Positions 1-8,850 are shown, counted from the stretch's first letter. The stretch: 62,793 nt of DNA from SFFI01 sp964398655 (GCA_964398655.1 CAYNNG010000009.1:1-62793); one strand, 5' to 3'. Program-made: numbers and translations. Notes: generated from the sequence alone by a model not told the origin.

Positions 1-337
1 GGATTCTCCGTCAAAATTGCAGCTAATGGGTGGGCCGCCCTGCACATTTGCAAGTAGTGGGTGGCCAGCGTGGGCATTTCTGCAGGTAGAGGGTGGTTTG
101 GACTCTAGCCCCCTTCCACTACTTGCAAATTTGTAAGAAATTTCACGAACTAGGATTTACAGAAGAGCAACAGCCTAGTCCAATCTTCCTTTACTCCTCC
201 GCCTTGGCTAGCAAGATGCGCCAGCAATTTTCGCAGGGCCGCAGCCACAGGTAGAGTCCTGGCTCCCAGATAAGAGGGTGCTCCTATCACTTTCGTGATT
301 TTGAGACACCCGCTTCATAGAGACCATTAAAGCAGGG
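1..337. repeat. Noncoding left edge with ~31-bp imperfect repeats and an inverted copy
   Basis: No coding region is supported here. Three imperfect direct repeats with the core TGCA-N3-A-N-(T/G)GGGTGG begin near 17, 48 and 80, so the period is 31-32 bp. A 15-bp stretch at 46-60 (ATTTGCAAGTAGTGG) recurs exactly but inverted at 116-130. The array may extend beyond the left edge. The rest of the region, up to the hairpin at 272-312, shows nothing I can name. Confidence 0.55.
272..312 (-). terminator. GAGGGTGTCTC-family terminator-like hairpin
   Basis: An outer stem of GGGTG-CTC with GAGACACCC encloses an inner stem ATCAC-TTTC-GTGAT. It lies just downstream of the minus-strand gene ending at 338, so it probably ends the tig-clpP-clpX-folE operon. 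The same outer-stem sequence occurs at three other gene ends in this window (near 24010, 36667 and 41600). Confidence 0.55.
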
Positions 338-1060
338 TTAGTATAATTTGATTTGCGAAATTTCTGAGATGCTCTGTAAAATTTCTTCTTCCAAGTCCTC
401 GTTAGCTTGGCGTAGCTCTACCGCGGTCATCTCCAGCCAGGATTTAGACCGGCGGTCTTTTTTGCTGCTGGCTTCGGTCTGGGGTTTCTTATCAGGCTGA
501 ACCTCGTTCTTGACCATATTTTCATTGGCTGGGGCTGAGCCAGGCTGCTCTGCTGGGGCAGGATCGGTCACAAGCTGAGCTTCAACTCTAACCTGGTCTA
601 CTTGAGTTTGCGCTTTCAGAGGCTCGGTCTGGACAGGAGGCTTAGCTCCCTTGCGGCTGTTTGAGTTATTCTTCTCTCCCGTCCGTTTTTCGGAGCCCTG
701 TCTGGCCGCCGACTTTACAGTCTTTTGCTCTAACTGTTCCGCGGCCTGCTTGCTTTTGGGTACGGACGACCCGTTAGGCCGGCCCTTGCGCTTGCGGTTG
801 GGGTTAGGCCCGCCAGCTCGACCCTTCTTGTTGGGTCCAGCATTGCGGCGGTCTTGACTGCCTTTAGTCTTATTCTTGTTCTGACTCCCAGCCTTGGGAC
901 GGCTGTTATTGCGGTCTCCCGGCTTGCGTCCTTGACTCTGCCCTTTTTTGGGTTTGGCGGGGCGGTTAGCCTGCTGAGGGTCACCAAAAGTGCGTACCTT
1001 GGTTTCCTTGAGTTCGGCTTTGATTTGGGCTTGTTTGGTTTGCGGCGTTTCGTTAGCCAT
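338..1060 (-). CDS. Hypothetical basic, low-complexity protein (240 aa)
   Basis: I do not recognise this family. The first ~200 residues are rich in Lys, Arg, Gln, Asn, Pro and Gly, with no predicted membrane segment or signal peptide, and look disordered; runs such as RKRKGRPNG suggest nucleic-acid or ribosome contact. The last ~35 residues, from WLEMTAVELRQ on, look like an amphipathic acidic helix. The start is an ATG with AAGGAG upstream. It lies 26 bp after the folate/nicotinamidase fusion gene, so it is probably the last gene of the clp-fol operon. A hairpin follows at 272-312. RNA binding is only an inference from composition. Confidence 0.6.
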   Translation of the reverse strand: MANETPQTKQAQIKAELKETKVRTFGDPQQANRPAKPKKGQSQGRKPGDRNNSRPKAGSQNKNKTKGSQDRRNAGPNKKGRAGGPNPNRKRKGRPNGSSVPKSKQAAEQLEQKTVKSAARQGSEKRTGEKNNSNSRKGAKPPVQTEPLKAQTQVDQVRVEAQLVTDPAPAEQPGSAPANENMVKNEVQPDKKPQTEASSKKDRRSKSWLEMTAVELRQANEDLEEEILQSISEISQIKLY

Positions 1061-1086
1061 CTATCTTGCTCCTTGTCGCTGGATCT

Positions 1087-2460
1087 CTAGGCAAAAACAG
1101 AGAACCCTTGGGCTTTTAGGTCTGCGATATTTTTTGTGTGGTCATTTTCATCTACATAGCCCACACCAGGAAGGTAAACATCTACCTCAAAACCTGACTT
1201 AGCCAGGGCCAGAATAGACTCCCGTACACAATATTCCGAGGCCAGGCCAACTACCGTAACTTTCCGAGGCAGGGTTTCGTGGATGGCCTTGCCATCAGCT
1301 CTTTTAGCCTCAAAGGCGGAATATTCCTCCACCCGGTCGTCGCGTCCCTTGTAATATTTGGTCAAGGCCCCCGGACGTTGGGCAGGATTTAGTACCTGAC
1401 TGCTGAAAGCGGGATCTAACTCTGCTCCCAGGGTGTCCTGGACACAGTGGTCCGGCCAGATACCACCATTGCGTTTGAAGCTGCCATTTTGTGGGCTGTG
1501 CCAGTCCAGAGAATAGGCCACCTGCAGGTCAGGGTGGGCATTCATGTAGGCCACGATGGCCGCTACAGCCTCTTGCGATTTGTGGCAGGCCAGGCTGCCA
1601 GATATGAAATCATGCTGACAATCAACTACCAGCAGACCATGAGGTTCAGAGGAAAACTCTCGCATGTCAGGACTCCTTTCCAGGCTAGGGTGGTCAAGTT
1701 CATAGAAGGGAAGCTGGACAAAATGGCGTTCTTCACGGTAGGGGTGAGGCAAAACCAGATCAGGGTCGGTCGAAAGATAATCACCATACGTAATGATGTC
1801 CACATCTAAGGTCCGGGGACCCCAGTGGATCTTGCGCTCTCGCTTAGCAGCTTTTTCCAGGTCACGGCAGAGATCTAGCAGGTCCCAGGGATTAAGGCTG
1901 GTTTCAAAGGCCACAACGGCGTTCAGAAAATCTGCCTGATCTTCCAGTCCCCAAGCCTTGCTTTCAAAGATCCGAGAAAGGCGGAGGTGGTGGATTTGCG
2001 GGTGGTCCTTAAGGGTGCCAACCGCCTGCTGGATGTAGGCCAGACGGTCACCCAGGTTAGAGCCCAGACCCAATCTTACCGGGTAGGTACGGTAGCGACG
2101 GATGGTATAGGTCACATCCGAGAATTCCGTCTCAATGGGAGCTTCTGGCTTATGAACCGTAACCTCCACACAGCATAGCCTGGGATAGGCAGCTAAAATT
2201 TCACGGGCAATATCTTCCGCCAAGGCTTCCAAGAGCTGACGGGAAGATTGAGCCGCAACCTGCTTAGCAAGCAAGGCCACCTCGGCGTAGGAAACGGTGT
2301 GGTCTAAATTATCAGTAAGTCCCGCTCGGCTGTAGCCCTGGTAGAGGGCCAGGTCTAGGTAGAAGTTCTGTCCTTCTGCCCTCTCATGCGGCAAGACACC
2401 CACGTAGGCATATACATGGATGTCTTTCAGCACAATGCGGTCGCTAGAGTCTAAATTCAT
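1087..2460 (-). CDS. folBK-pncA: Trifunctional fusion: dihydroneopterin aldolase (FolB) - HPPK (FolK) - nicotinamidase (PncA-like)
   Basis: This 457-aa protein joins three enzymes. Residues 1-124 are FolB, with GVLPHERAEGQ and a VHKPEAPI segment holding the family Lys (K104). Residues ~128-260 are FolK, with LGLGSNLGDR and the metal motif RTLDVDII. Residues ~274-457 are a nicotinamidase of the isochorismatase-like fold: catalytic D280, K371 and C411, and metal ligands D319, H321 and H338. Expected activities are two successive steps of folate synthesis and nicotinamide to nicotinate deamidation in NAD salvage. It follows folE, which supplies the pathway's first product. FolB-FolK fusions are known; the C-terminal nicotinamidase is unusual. 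There is no internal stop and the domains are full length, so I read a real fusion. Confidence 0.9.
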   Translation of the reverse strand: MNLDSSDRIVLKDIHVYAYVGVLPHERAEGQNFYLDLALYQGYSRAGLTDNLDHTVSYAEVALLAKQVAAQSSRQLLEALAEDIAREILAAYPRLCCVEVTVHKPEAPIETEFSDVTYTIRRYRTYPVRLGLGSNLGDRLAYIQQAVGTLKDHPQIHHLRLSRIFESKAWGLEDQADFLNAVVAFETSLNPWDLLDLCRDLEKAAKRERKIHWGPRTLDVDIITYGDYLSTDPDLVLPHPYREERHFVQLPFYELDHPSLERSPDMREFSSEPHGLLVVDCQHDFISGSLACHKSQEAVAAIVAYMNAHPDLQVAYSLDWHSPQNGSFKRNGGIWPDHCVQDTLGAELDPAFSSQVLNPAQRPGALTKYYKGRDDRVEEYSAFEAKRADGKAIHETLPRKVTVVGLASEYCVRESILALAKSGFEVDVYLPGVGYVDENDHTKNIADLKAQGFSVFA

Positions 2461-2501
2461 AGCTATTTCAAGGTAGAAATTTGCACAAGGCTGGCCCGGG
2501 G

Positions 2502-3065
2502 CTAAACTTTTATGCCCATAAGGCCTAGGGCCTCAGACCGGGACCGGGCGTCGGTTTTGCAAACCCCGCGCAGAGCGGAGGATACCGTAACAGAACCGGG
2601 TTTTTTAATTCCCCGCATAGTCATACAGAGGTGTTCTGCTTCCAAGACCACGCATACGCCATAGGGGTTCGCAGTCTCTTCTATCATGTCAGCAATCTGT
2701 GAGGTCAGTCGCTCTTGCGTCTGAGGCTTACGGGCCAGGACATCAACAATCCGAGCAATTTTGGACAGACCAAAAACCACACCGGCGCGAGGAATATAGG
2801 CTACGGCAGCCTTGCCAATGAAAGGCAGGAGGTGGTGTTCGCAAAGAGAGTAGAAAGGAATATCCTTCACCAGGACCAACTCATCGCATTCCGGCTCCAC
2901 AAATAGTTTCACGTCATCACGGGGGTCTTTTTCCAGGCCCTGCATAATTTCTTCACACATGCGGGCTACCCGAGCCGGAGTTTCTAAGAGGCCATCACGG
3001 TCTGGGTCTTCACCTGCTGCGAGGAGAATTTCACGTACAGCTCGCTCAATTCTTGGCTTATCCAA
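2502..3065 (-). CDS. folE: GTP cyclohydrolase I
   Basis: This 187-aa enzyme converts GTP to 7,8-dihydroneopterin triphosphate, the first step of folate synthesis. The zinc site is visible as C75 and H78 in FYSLCEHHLLPF plus C147 in AEHLCMTMRG, and the signature KPQTQERLT is present. Length is normal for the short bacterial FolE. The start is TTG, chosen because TAGGAG sits 8 nt upstream and the usual N-terminal helix begins there. It lies 10 bp after clpX and 41 bp before the FolB-FolK-nicotinamidase fusion, so folate genes ride in the Clp operon. Confidence 0.96.
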   Translation of the reverse strand: MDKPRIERAVREILLAAGEDPDRDGLLETPARVARMCEEIMQGLEKDPRDDVKLFVEPECDELVLVKDIPFYSLCEHHLLPFIGKAAVAYIPRAGVVFGLSKIARIVDVLARKPQTQERLTSQIADMIEETANPYGVCVVLEAEHLCMTMRGIKKPGSVTVSSALRGVCKTDARSRSEALGLMGIKV

Positions 3066-3075
3066 TGTAATACTC

Positions 3076-4383
3076 CTATGCTAATAACTTGTCTTGGTCC
3101 TTATCGTCCAAGGCTTCTACCTGGGCTGGCGTAATGCCTTTAACGGTATCGCTTGTAATTACCACTTTACCTACATCTTCCCGCGAGGGCAGCTCAAACA
3201 TGAGGTCCAGGAGCAGGTTTTCCAGAATAGACCTCAGGGCTCGCGCTCCCGTTTTGAGCTTGATCGCTTCTTGGGCGATAGCTTCTAAGGCCTCGTCGGT
3301 AAATTCCAGCTTGATCTTGTCCATGGCAAAGAGCTGCTGGTACTGCTTGACCAAGGCATTCTTAGGCTCGGTCAAAATCCGCACCAGGGCATGTTCATCC
3401 AGGGCCTGCAAGGAGGTAATCATGGGAATACGGCCCACAAATTCCGGAATAATGCCGAATTTCAGGAGGTCTTCGGGCAGGACCTGGGCCAAGAGGTTAG
3501 AGGTAGAAAGCTCTTCCTTTGTCTGCAGCTTGGCGCCGAAGCCCATGGTCTTCTCCGCTACCCGGTGCTCAATGACCTTTTCCAGACCATCAAAAGCGCC
3601 GCCAAGGATAAAGAGAATACCGGTGGTATCTATTTGAATAAAATCTTGGTGGGGGTGCTTACGGCCGCCTTGGGGCGGGACGTTTGCTACGGTGCCCTCT
3701 AAGATTTTCAGTAGAGCCTGTTGGACACCCTCCCCAGATACATCTCGGGTAATGGAGGGGTTATCCGACTTACGAGAAATCTTGTCTATCTCGTCAATGT
3801 AGATGATACCCTTTTCCGCGGCCTCAATATCGTAGTCTGCATTCTGCAGGAGGCGGAGGAGAATATTCTCTACATCCTCACCCACATAGCCGGCTTCCGT
3901 TAAAGCGGTTGCGTCCGCGATGGCGAAAGGTACGTCCAAAGTCTTGGCCAAGGTTTGGGCCAAGAGGGTCTTGCCGGAACCCGAAGGTCCCAGGAGTAGG
4001 ATATTTGACTTTTGAATATCCAAATCCGACTCCCGGTATTCTTGGGAAATAATTCGTTTGTAGTGGTTATATACCGCCACCGAAAGAACCTTTTTAGCGT
4101 CTTCCTGGCCAATAACATAATCGTCCAGAGCAGCCTTAAGTTCCTTGGGCGGAATCAATTTAGGCAGAGACCCCAAACCCGATTTACCGGTTTCGCTCAA
4201 GGGTCCCAGATCGGAGGTTAAGAGCTCGTGGGAAAGCTCTACACACTCATTGCAAATAAAGACACCACGACCGGCGATCAAACGCTCTACTTCTCCCTCG
4301 GTCTTACCACAGAAGGAGCAGGCCAAGGGCGGCATATGAGGAGGTCTGGAATGCCCCTTGCCCTTGTAGTTATCGTCAGACAT
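3076..4383 (-). CDS. clpX: ATP-dependent Clp protease ATPase subunit ClpX
   Basis: ClpX is a hexameric AAA+ unfoldase that feeds substrates into ClpP in the cytoplasm. The N-terminal zinc-binding domain has C22, C25, C44 and C47. Walker A GPSGSGKT spans 132-139 and Walker B IIYIDEID spans 193-200; the sensor and small domains follow to residue 435, the normal length. Its ATG shares one base with the clpP stop (TAATG), indicating translational coupling. This tig-clpP-clpX order is common in bacteria. Confidence 0.98.
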   Translation of the reverse strand: MSDDNYKGKGHSRPPHMPPLACSFCGKTEGEVERLIAGRGVFICNECVELSHELLTSDLGPLSETGKSGLGSLPKLIPPKELKAALDDYVIGQEDAKKVLSVAVYNHYKRIISQEYRESDLDIQKSNILLLGPSGSGKTLLAQTLAKTLDVPFAIADATALTEAGYVGEDVENILLRLLQNADYDIEAAEKGIIYIDEIDKISRKSDNPSITRDVSGEGVQQALLKILEGTVANVPPQGGRKHPHQDFIQIDTTGILFILGGAFDGLEKVIEHRVAEKTMGFGAKLQTKEELSTSNLLAQVLPEDLLKFGIIPEFVGRIPMITSLQALDEHALVRILTEPKNALVKQYQQLFAMDKIKLEFTDEALEAIAQEAIKLKTGARALRSILENLLLDLMFELPSREDVGKVVITSDTVKGITPAQVEALDDKDQDKLLA

Positions 4384-4994
4384 TAGTCTTCCCTCTTTTC
4401 CATGACATGGTCAATCAGCCCGTAGGCTTTAGCTTCTTCGGCATCCATCCAGAAGTTGCGGTCGGTATCTCTGACTACTTCCTCTAATGGTTTATCGCAG
4501 CGTTCTGCCAGGATGCGGTTTAGCTTGTCCTTCATTTTCAGAATACGCTTGGCATCAATTTCTATATCCGAGGCCTGGCCCTGGACGCCGCCTAAGGGCT
4601 GGTGAATCATGATCTCGGCGTTTGGCAGGGCGAAGCGTTTGCCCTTGGTACCGGCAGCCAGGAGGAAGGCTCCCATGGAGGCCGCCATGCCCATGCAAAT
4701 CGTCTGCACATCAGGCTTGATATATTGCATGGTGTCAAAAATCATGAAACCGGAGGTAACTTCTCCGCCGGGGCTGTTGATATAAAACTGGATGTCTTTA
4801 TCTGGATCTTCTGCTTCCAAGTAAAGCAACTGAGCCATGATAAGGCTGGCCGACGCAGAGTCCACCTGGTCAGATAAGATGATGATGCGCTCTTTTAAGA
4901 GGCGGGAGAAGATGTCATAGGACCGCTCTCCCCGATTGGTTTGCTCAACCACTATGGGTACTAAGTTATTACGCAAAGGGAAATTTGCTTCCAT
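4383..4994 (-). CDS. clpP: ATP-dependent Clp protease proteolytic subunit
   Basis: This is the 203-aa serine peptidase that forms the double-heptamer barrel served by ClpX. The catalytic triad is S106 (GMAASMG), H131 (IMIHQP) and D178 (TDRN). The start is an ATG with AAAGGA upstream. The ~180-bp gap to tig probably carries a promoter. I found no CIRCE or CtsR heptad box there, so heat-shock control by HrcA or CtsR is not supported at this site. Confidence 0.98.
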   Translation of the reverse strand: MEANFPLRNNLVPIVVEQTNRGERSYDIFSRLLKERIIILSDQVDSASASLIMAQLLYLEAEDPDKDIQFYINSPGGEVTSGFMIFDTMQYIKPDVQTICMGMAASMGAFLLAAGTKGKRFALPNAEIMIHQPLGGVQGQASDIEIDAKRILKMKDKLNRILAERCDKPLEEVVRDTDRNFWMDAEEAKAYGLIDHVMEKRED

Positions 4995-5174
4995 ATTATT
5001 CCTTTCTGCCAGTTTTCCTGGTTCAGTTCTCCTCTACCATATCCTCTTCCTAAATTGTGGCCAGGACATGAGCCCCGGCCAGCAAAGTATGACATTATTG
5101 TTAACGATAATTAACAGGACAGCCGTAACCTAGGTCAAGTCCGCACTCTTTAGCTACGAGGCAGAACCACCCGA

Positions 5175-6566
5175 TTAGGCTTCGTCGGTCTGGCCTTCTG
5201 CTTCAGCTTCCTCAGTTTGGCCGGCGGAGCTTTCAGCGTCCGCATCAGCCTCCTCTGCTTCTTCGTCTACCGGAGGTTCATCTGTAGCTTCAGAATAGGA
5301 ACGCAGGATTTCCGCTGCCTTCTTGAGGCGGGCCTGGTCAGCCAAGCTCTTGCGCTGATCTTCGTCCATAGTTTCTGCCAGCTTGTCTTTTTCCATACCG
5401 TAAGCGGTGGCCAAGTTGGCGATTTCTTCCTCAATTTCCTCGTCTGTAGCAGTCAGACCTTCGGCTTCCGCGATAGCCTCTAAGACATAGGCCTTCTTCA
5501 AGCTGTGCTCTGCTGGCTCATGCAGGCCAGCCATGTACTGGTCGCGGGTCATACCCATCATGCGGAGGTAATCTTCCATACGCATACCGTAGTACATCAT
5601 CATCTGGCTCTGCTGCTGGAAGAGTCTGTTCATCTCATCATGGATCAGCAGGTGAGACATTTCAAACTGGGAGTTCTTAGCAATCTGGTCTAAGAGGTTT
5701 TCTTCAAACTCGCGGTCGGCCTCTTTGGTACGCTGGTCTTCCAGTTTCTTGCGCAGGTCAGCCTTGTATTCATCAACGGTATCGCAGTCTTCTGAAATAT
5801 CCTTGATAAATTCGTCGTCCAGATCTGGCAGCTGGCGCTCTTTGACTTCCTTGAGTTTTACGTGGAAGACTACGGCCTGGCCTGCCAGTTCTTCACTGTG
5901 GTATTGCTCGGGGAAAGTCAGGTCCAGGTCAAGCTCTTCACCGGTGGAGTGGCCAATAAGACCATCTTCAAAGCCCGGGATAAATTGGCCGGAGCCAATT
6001 TCCAGAGTATGATCCTCTGCGCTGCCACCATCAAAAGCTACGCCGTCCTTGGTGCCTTCATAATCAATGAGGACAAAGTCACCTTCGGCAACAGGACGGT
6101 CCACAGGAACCAGACGAGCCAGCTCTAGACGCTTATCGTCCAGCTGTTTGTCAATTTCTGATTCTTCAACTTCGGTGGAAGGTCTGTAAGCCTTGAGGCC
6201 CTTATATTCGCCCAGAGTAACTACCGGCTTGAGGGCATAGGTGGCCGTGAAGGTCATGCCCTTGTCCAGGCCGATCTCTTCCACATCAATTTCCGGTTGA
6301 GAGAAAGGCTTAGCATCGTGCTCTTCCAGAGCAGCCTTGTAGGCATCGTCTAAGACATAGTCGATAGCATCTTCGTAGAAGGCGCTTTCTCCATAGTAGT
6401 TAAGTACGATGGGGAAAGGAGCCTTGCCCTTGCGGAAGCCAGGGATATTAAAATACTGCTTGTTCTTGTTGTAGGCCTTGTTCATAGCCTGGGAAAAGAC
6501 TTCTTTAGAAACCTGAATAGTCAGCTTTTCTTCGTTATTTTCAAGCTTCTCAATGTTTGAAGCCAT
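5175..6566 (-). CDS. tig: Trigger factor, ribosome-associated chaperone
   Basis: This 463-aa peptidyl-prolyl isomerase and chaperone binds nascent chains at the ribosome exit. The N-terminal domain carries the ribosome-docking signature GFRKGKAP at 43-50. The FKBP-type isomerase domain lies around residues 155-245 and the helical C-terminal domain follows. The last ~35 residues form a strongly acidic tail rich in Glu, Asp and Ala, beyond the usual family end. GAGG lies upstream of the ATG. It heads the tig-clpP-clpX cluster. Confidence 0.97.
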   Translation of the reverse strand: MASNIEKLENNEEKLTIQVSKEVFSQAMNKAYNKNKQYFNIPGFRKGKAPFPIVLNYYGESAFYEDAIDYVLDDAYKAALEEHDAKPFSQPEIDVEEIGLDKGMTFTATYALKPVVTLGEYKGLKAYRPSTEVEESEIDKQLDDKRLELARLVPVDRPVAEGDFVLIDYEGTKDGVAFDGGSAEDHTLEIGSGQFIPGFEDGLIGHSTGEELDLDLTFPEQYHSEELAGQAVVFHVKLKEVKERQLPDLDDEFIKDISEDCDTVDEYKADLRKKLEDQRTKEADREFEENLLDQIAKNSQFEMSHLLIHDEMNRLFQQQSQMMMYYGMRMEDYLRMMGMTRDQYMAGLHEPAEHSLKKAYVLEAIAEAEGLTATDEEIEEEIANLATAYGMEKDKLAETMDEDQRKSLADQARLKKAAEILRSYSEATDEPPVDEEAEEADADAESSAGQTEEAEAEGQTDEA

Positions 6567-6647
6567 GTTTACCTCCTAGGGGCTCTTGCCGAGTATTGAT
6601 ATTTATATAACTAAGAGATTCTATCATATACGCCGTCAAGCAACAAG

Positions 6648-6681
6648 AAAACCCCCGAAACCATGAAGTTTCGGGGGTTTT
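6648..6681. terminator. Strong bidirectional intrinsic terminator
   Basis: A perfect 14-bp stem, AAAACCCCCGAAAC with GTTTCGGGGGTTTT, encloses a 6-nt loop and supplies T-runs on both strands. It lies directly downstream of the minus-strand tRNA-Arg and upstream of tig, so it isolates the tRNA transcript from the chaperone operon. Confidence 0.85.
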
Positions 6682-6684
6682 AAC

Positions 6685-6761
6685 TGGCGGGCCCGGCAGA
6701 ATTCGAATCCGCAACCTACTGATCCGTAGTCAGTCACTCTATCCAGTTGAGCCACGAGCCC
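6685..6761 (-). tRNA. tRNA-Arg (ACG)
   Basis: A full cloverleaf is visible on the minus strand: acceptor GGGCTCG with CGGGCCC, D-arm GCTC/GAGT, anticodon arm ACTGA-CTACGGA-TCAGT with anticodon ACG, T-arm GCGGA-TTCGAAT-TCTGC, discriminator G and an encoded CCA. Length is 77 nt including CCA. ACG would be deaminated to ICG to read CGU, CGC and CGA. Confidence 0.96.
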
Positions 6762-6836
6762 GTAACGCTTTCTTTCAAAGCGAACAATAATTTACCATGC
6801 CGGCAGATTTAAGTCAAGCCCCCTGAAAAATCGCTT

Positions 6837-8381
6837 TTAAGCGACCAGGTCTTGGGCCTCGCCCAGAGCCCGAGGCCGGTCTGCAGACTCTGGCTCTTTG
6901 CGGTCCCGTAAGGACTCGGTCTGTGTCTTCTTATCTTTGTCCTCAGTCTGCCAGCTAGCTTGTACAGCTGCTGTTTTGGGCAGGCGCAGGATAAAAGCCT
7001 TGGAGATGATAGGCGGTGGGTTGCCAGTGGAAGCTGGTGGCAGCTGGGGCGGGTTGGAAATTTTGGGCATCTCCGGAGGTGTCGTCGGGGGATTGTCCGG
7101 CGTGTCAGGAGGCGTATGGGGTTCATCTGCGGTATCCGGGGTCTCCGGAGGTGTGGGCGGTTTTTCAGGCTTGTAAGTGTTGCTAATCATCTGAATAGGG
7201 CTGTAGGGATCCGTTGAGGGAATTACCAACTTGCCGTTCTCATCGATTTCAAAAGCCAAGCGATGCCCGGAGCCTAAATCTTGGCCGCCCAGCTTCACAC
7301 TAGCATTTACCTGATCACCCTCGCTGCCTGGCAGATCCACTTCAAGCGCTATCTTCTCGCTGTGCCAATCCTTGATGGGCTTTTCCACTAGTTCATAGCG
7401 GTAGAAAATTACATAGGATTCATCTGTATTGATCTCGCTCGTACCGTCTTGAGCAATGGTGTATTTTAGATTTTCATATGTAGACGGCAGGTCACGGACC
7501 AAGGCCCGGTAAGAGTTGTCGTGATTTAGAATCAGTGAACCGAAGTCCTTATTGACACTGACGTCTTGACCAGAATATGATCCCTGGATTGGCTTGCCAT
7601 CCTTATCAACTTTGACCTTAATCGCGATCTGGTGGATCTCAAAACCAACTTGAGGCAGGTCTTTGAGTTGCTCACTCTTAAGAAGCTGGCCTTCTTTCTG
7701 CCACAGCTTATGAGCTTCCAGAACCAGCTCATCTAATTTAGTTTTAACCTCATTAGACGTTTCATTTTCGCCCCTAGCCTGGGCAGAGTTTGTGGCTTCC
7801 GGTTTACCGCCAGCTAGATAATTCGCCAGGTCAAACTCCTCATCTTTAAGCTGGATCTTACCGTCCACAACCACCGTCTCAAAGTCCGGCACTTGCATAG
7901 GAATAATCAAATCCAAGCCCTTCGCCGGGTCAAAGCCCTTAGGAATGTTCAAACCCAACTCTTTAGCTTTTTCTCTAGCCCGTTCAAGTGAATATTCGAC
8001 TTTGATATCTACTACCTTTGCCCAATCAACTGGCTTAGCATTAGTATTTTCTTCTGGATCTTCCGCCGGAGTATCTTCATCATCTGCTTCATCCTGATCC
8101 GTAGAATCTTCTTCGCTAGGAGCTTCAGCTTCCTTATCTGCGGGCTCTGGTGCAGCCGGCTCTTCTGTTTCCGAGATAGACTCGTTTTCATGGCTCTCGG
8201 TATCCAAAGGCTCGGCATTGTCCGTTAGGCTGCCCTCTTCCTCAGGATCTGTATTTGNNNNNNNNNNNNNNNNNNNNNNNNNNNNNNNNNNNNNNNNNNN
8301 NNNNNNNNNNNNNNNNNNNNNNNNNNNNNNNNNNNNNNNNNNNNNNNNNNNNNNNNNAGTTTTCTTATTGCTGTTATACAT
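6837..8381 (-). CDS. Cna-B-like surface protein interrupted by an assembly gap
   Basis: I do not recognise a named family. The N-terminus, presumably with the signal peptide, is lost in the 100-N gap. After the gap comes a long acidic Glu/Asp/Pro linker, then segments rich in beta structure; the stretch around YRALVRDLPSTYENLKYTI, ending in SNTYKPEKP, resembles Cna-B (collagen adhesin) repeats. A proline/threonine-rich stalk of TPPETPD-type units follows, then a basic C-terminus. The motif LPKTA near the end looks sortase-like, but no hydrophobic segment follows it, so wall anchoring is unproven. The ATG at 8381 follows AGAGGGG and is preferred over the one at 8408. The frame across the gap is unknown. 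Confidence 0.6.
   Translation of the reverse strand: MYNSNKKTXXXXXXXXXXXXXXXXXXXXXXXXXXXXXXXXXXNTDPEEEGSLTDNAEPLDTESHENESISETEEPAAPEPADKEAEAPSEEDSTDQDEADDEDTPAEDPEENTNAKPVDWAKVVDIKVEYSLERAREKAKELGLNIPKGFDPAKGLDLIIPMQVPDFETVVVDGKIQLKDEEFDLANYLAGGKPEATNSAQARGENETSNEVKTKLDELVLEAHKLWQKEGQLLKSEQLKDLPQVGFEIHQIAIKVKVDKDGKPIQGSYSGQDVSVNKDFGSLILNHDNSYRALVRDLPSTYENLKYTIAQDGTSEINTDESYVIFYRYELVEKPIKDWHSEKIALEVDLPGSEGDQVNASVKLGGQDLGSGHRLAFEIDENGKLVIPSTDPYSPIQMISNTYKPEKPPTPPETPDTADEPHTPPDTPDNPPTTPPEMPKISNPPQLPPASTGNPPPIISKAFILRLPKTAAVQASWQTEDKDKKTQTESLRDRKEPESADRPRALGEAQDLVA
8258..8357. other. Assembly gap (100 N)
   Basis: Exactly 100 undetermined bases interrupt the N-terminal coding part of the surface protein. 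The round number indicates a scaffold placeholder, so the true length and reading frame across it are unknown. Confidence 0.99.
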
Positions 8382-8850
8382 GAATTTACCCCTCTTTATG
8401 ATGTGCACGGTCTACACCATGCTGCAAATGCTAAATCCGCAGAGCGCATATTGATTTTATGCAAATTTCCTCTTCGACTTTTAGTGGAGAAGGAAAAACA
8501 TCTCTGCTCAGGCGTGATTTTTATGTATACGATTTCGAACTTAATATAAAAAGTTGCAAATTTCAAGCCTTCATCCTGCATATTATCATGAAAATTTCCA
8601 GGTATCGTCCATAATATTTAGAAGATTAAACAGCTTTAGCACTTATTCAATAACTAGTCCCTTAAATATTTATCAGCAAGCTCTTCTGTCAGGTACATTC
8701 CGCTTGCTCCTCTACCGAAAACTCGACGCTACTTGACAGAAAAAATCAGAGACCTGTCTTGAATTAACTGGCTAGTTATTTCCTTTTCCTCGCTTATAAT
8801 TAATTAAGCTTTGGTCGGAAGAAGCCAGTTTATGAAAGGATAGTCACACC
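8382..8850. other. AT-rich intergenic region upstream of maf
   Basis: This ~470-bp region separates the divergent surface-protein gene and maf. I see no supported gene. A TATAAT at 8795-8800 is a plausible -10 box for maf, about 50 bp before its ATG, but no good -35 stands at the right distance. The region is more AT-rich than its surroundings. Confidence 0.5.

Noticed and set aside
4995..5174. CIRCE or CtsR operator ahead of clpP
   Set aside because: Neither the CIRCE inverted repeat nor the CtsR heptad pair is present between tig and clpP.
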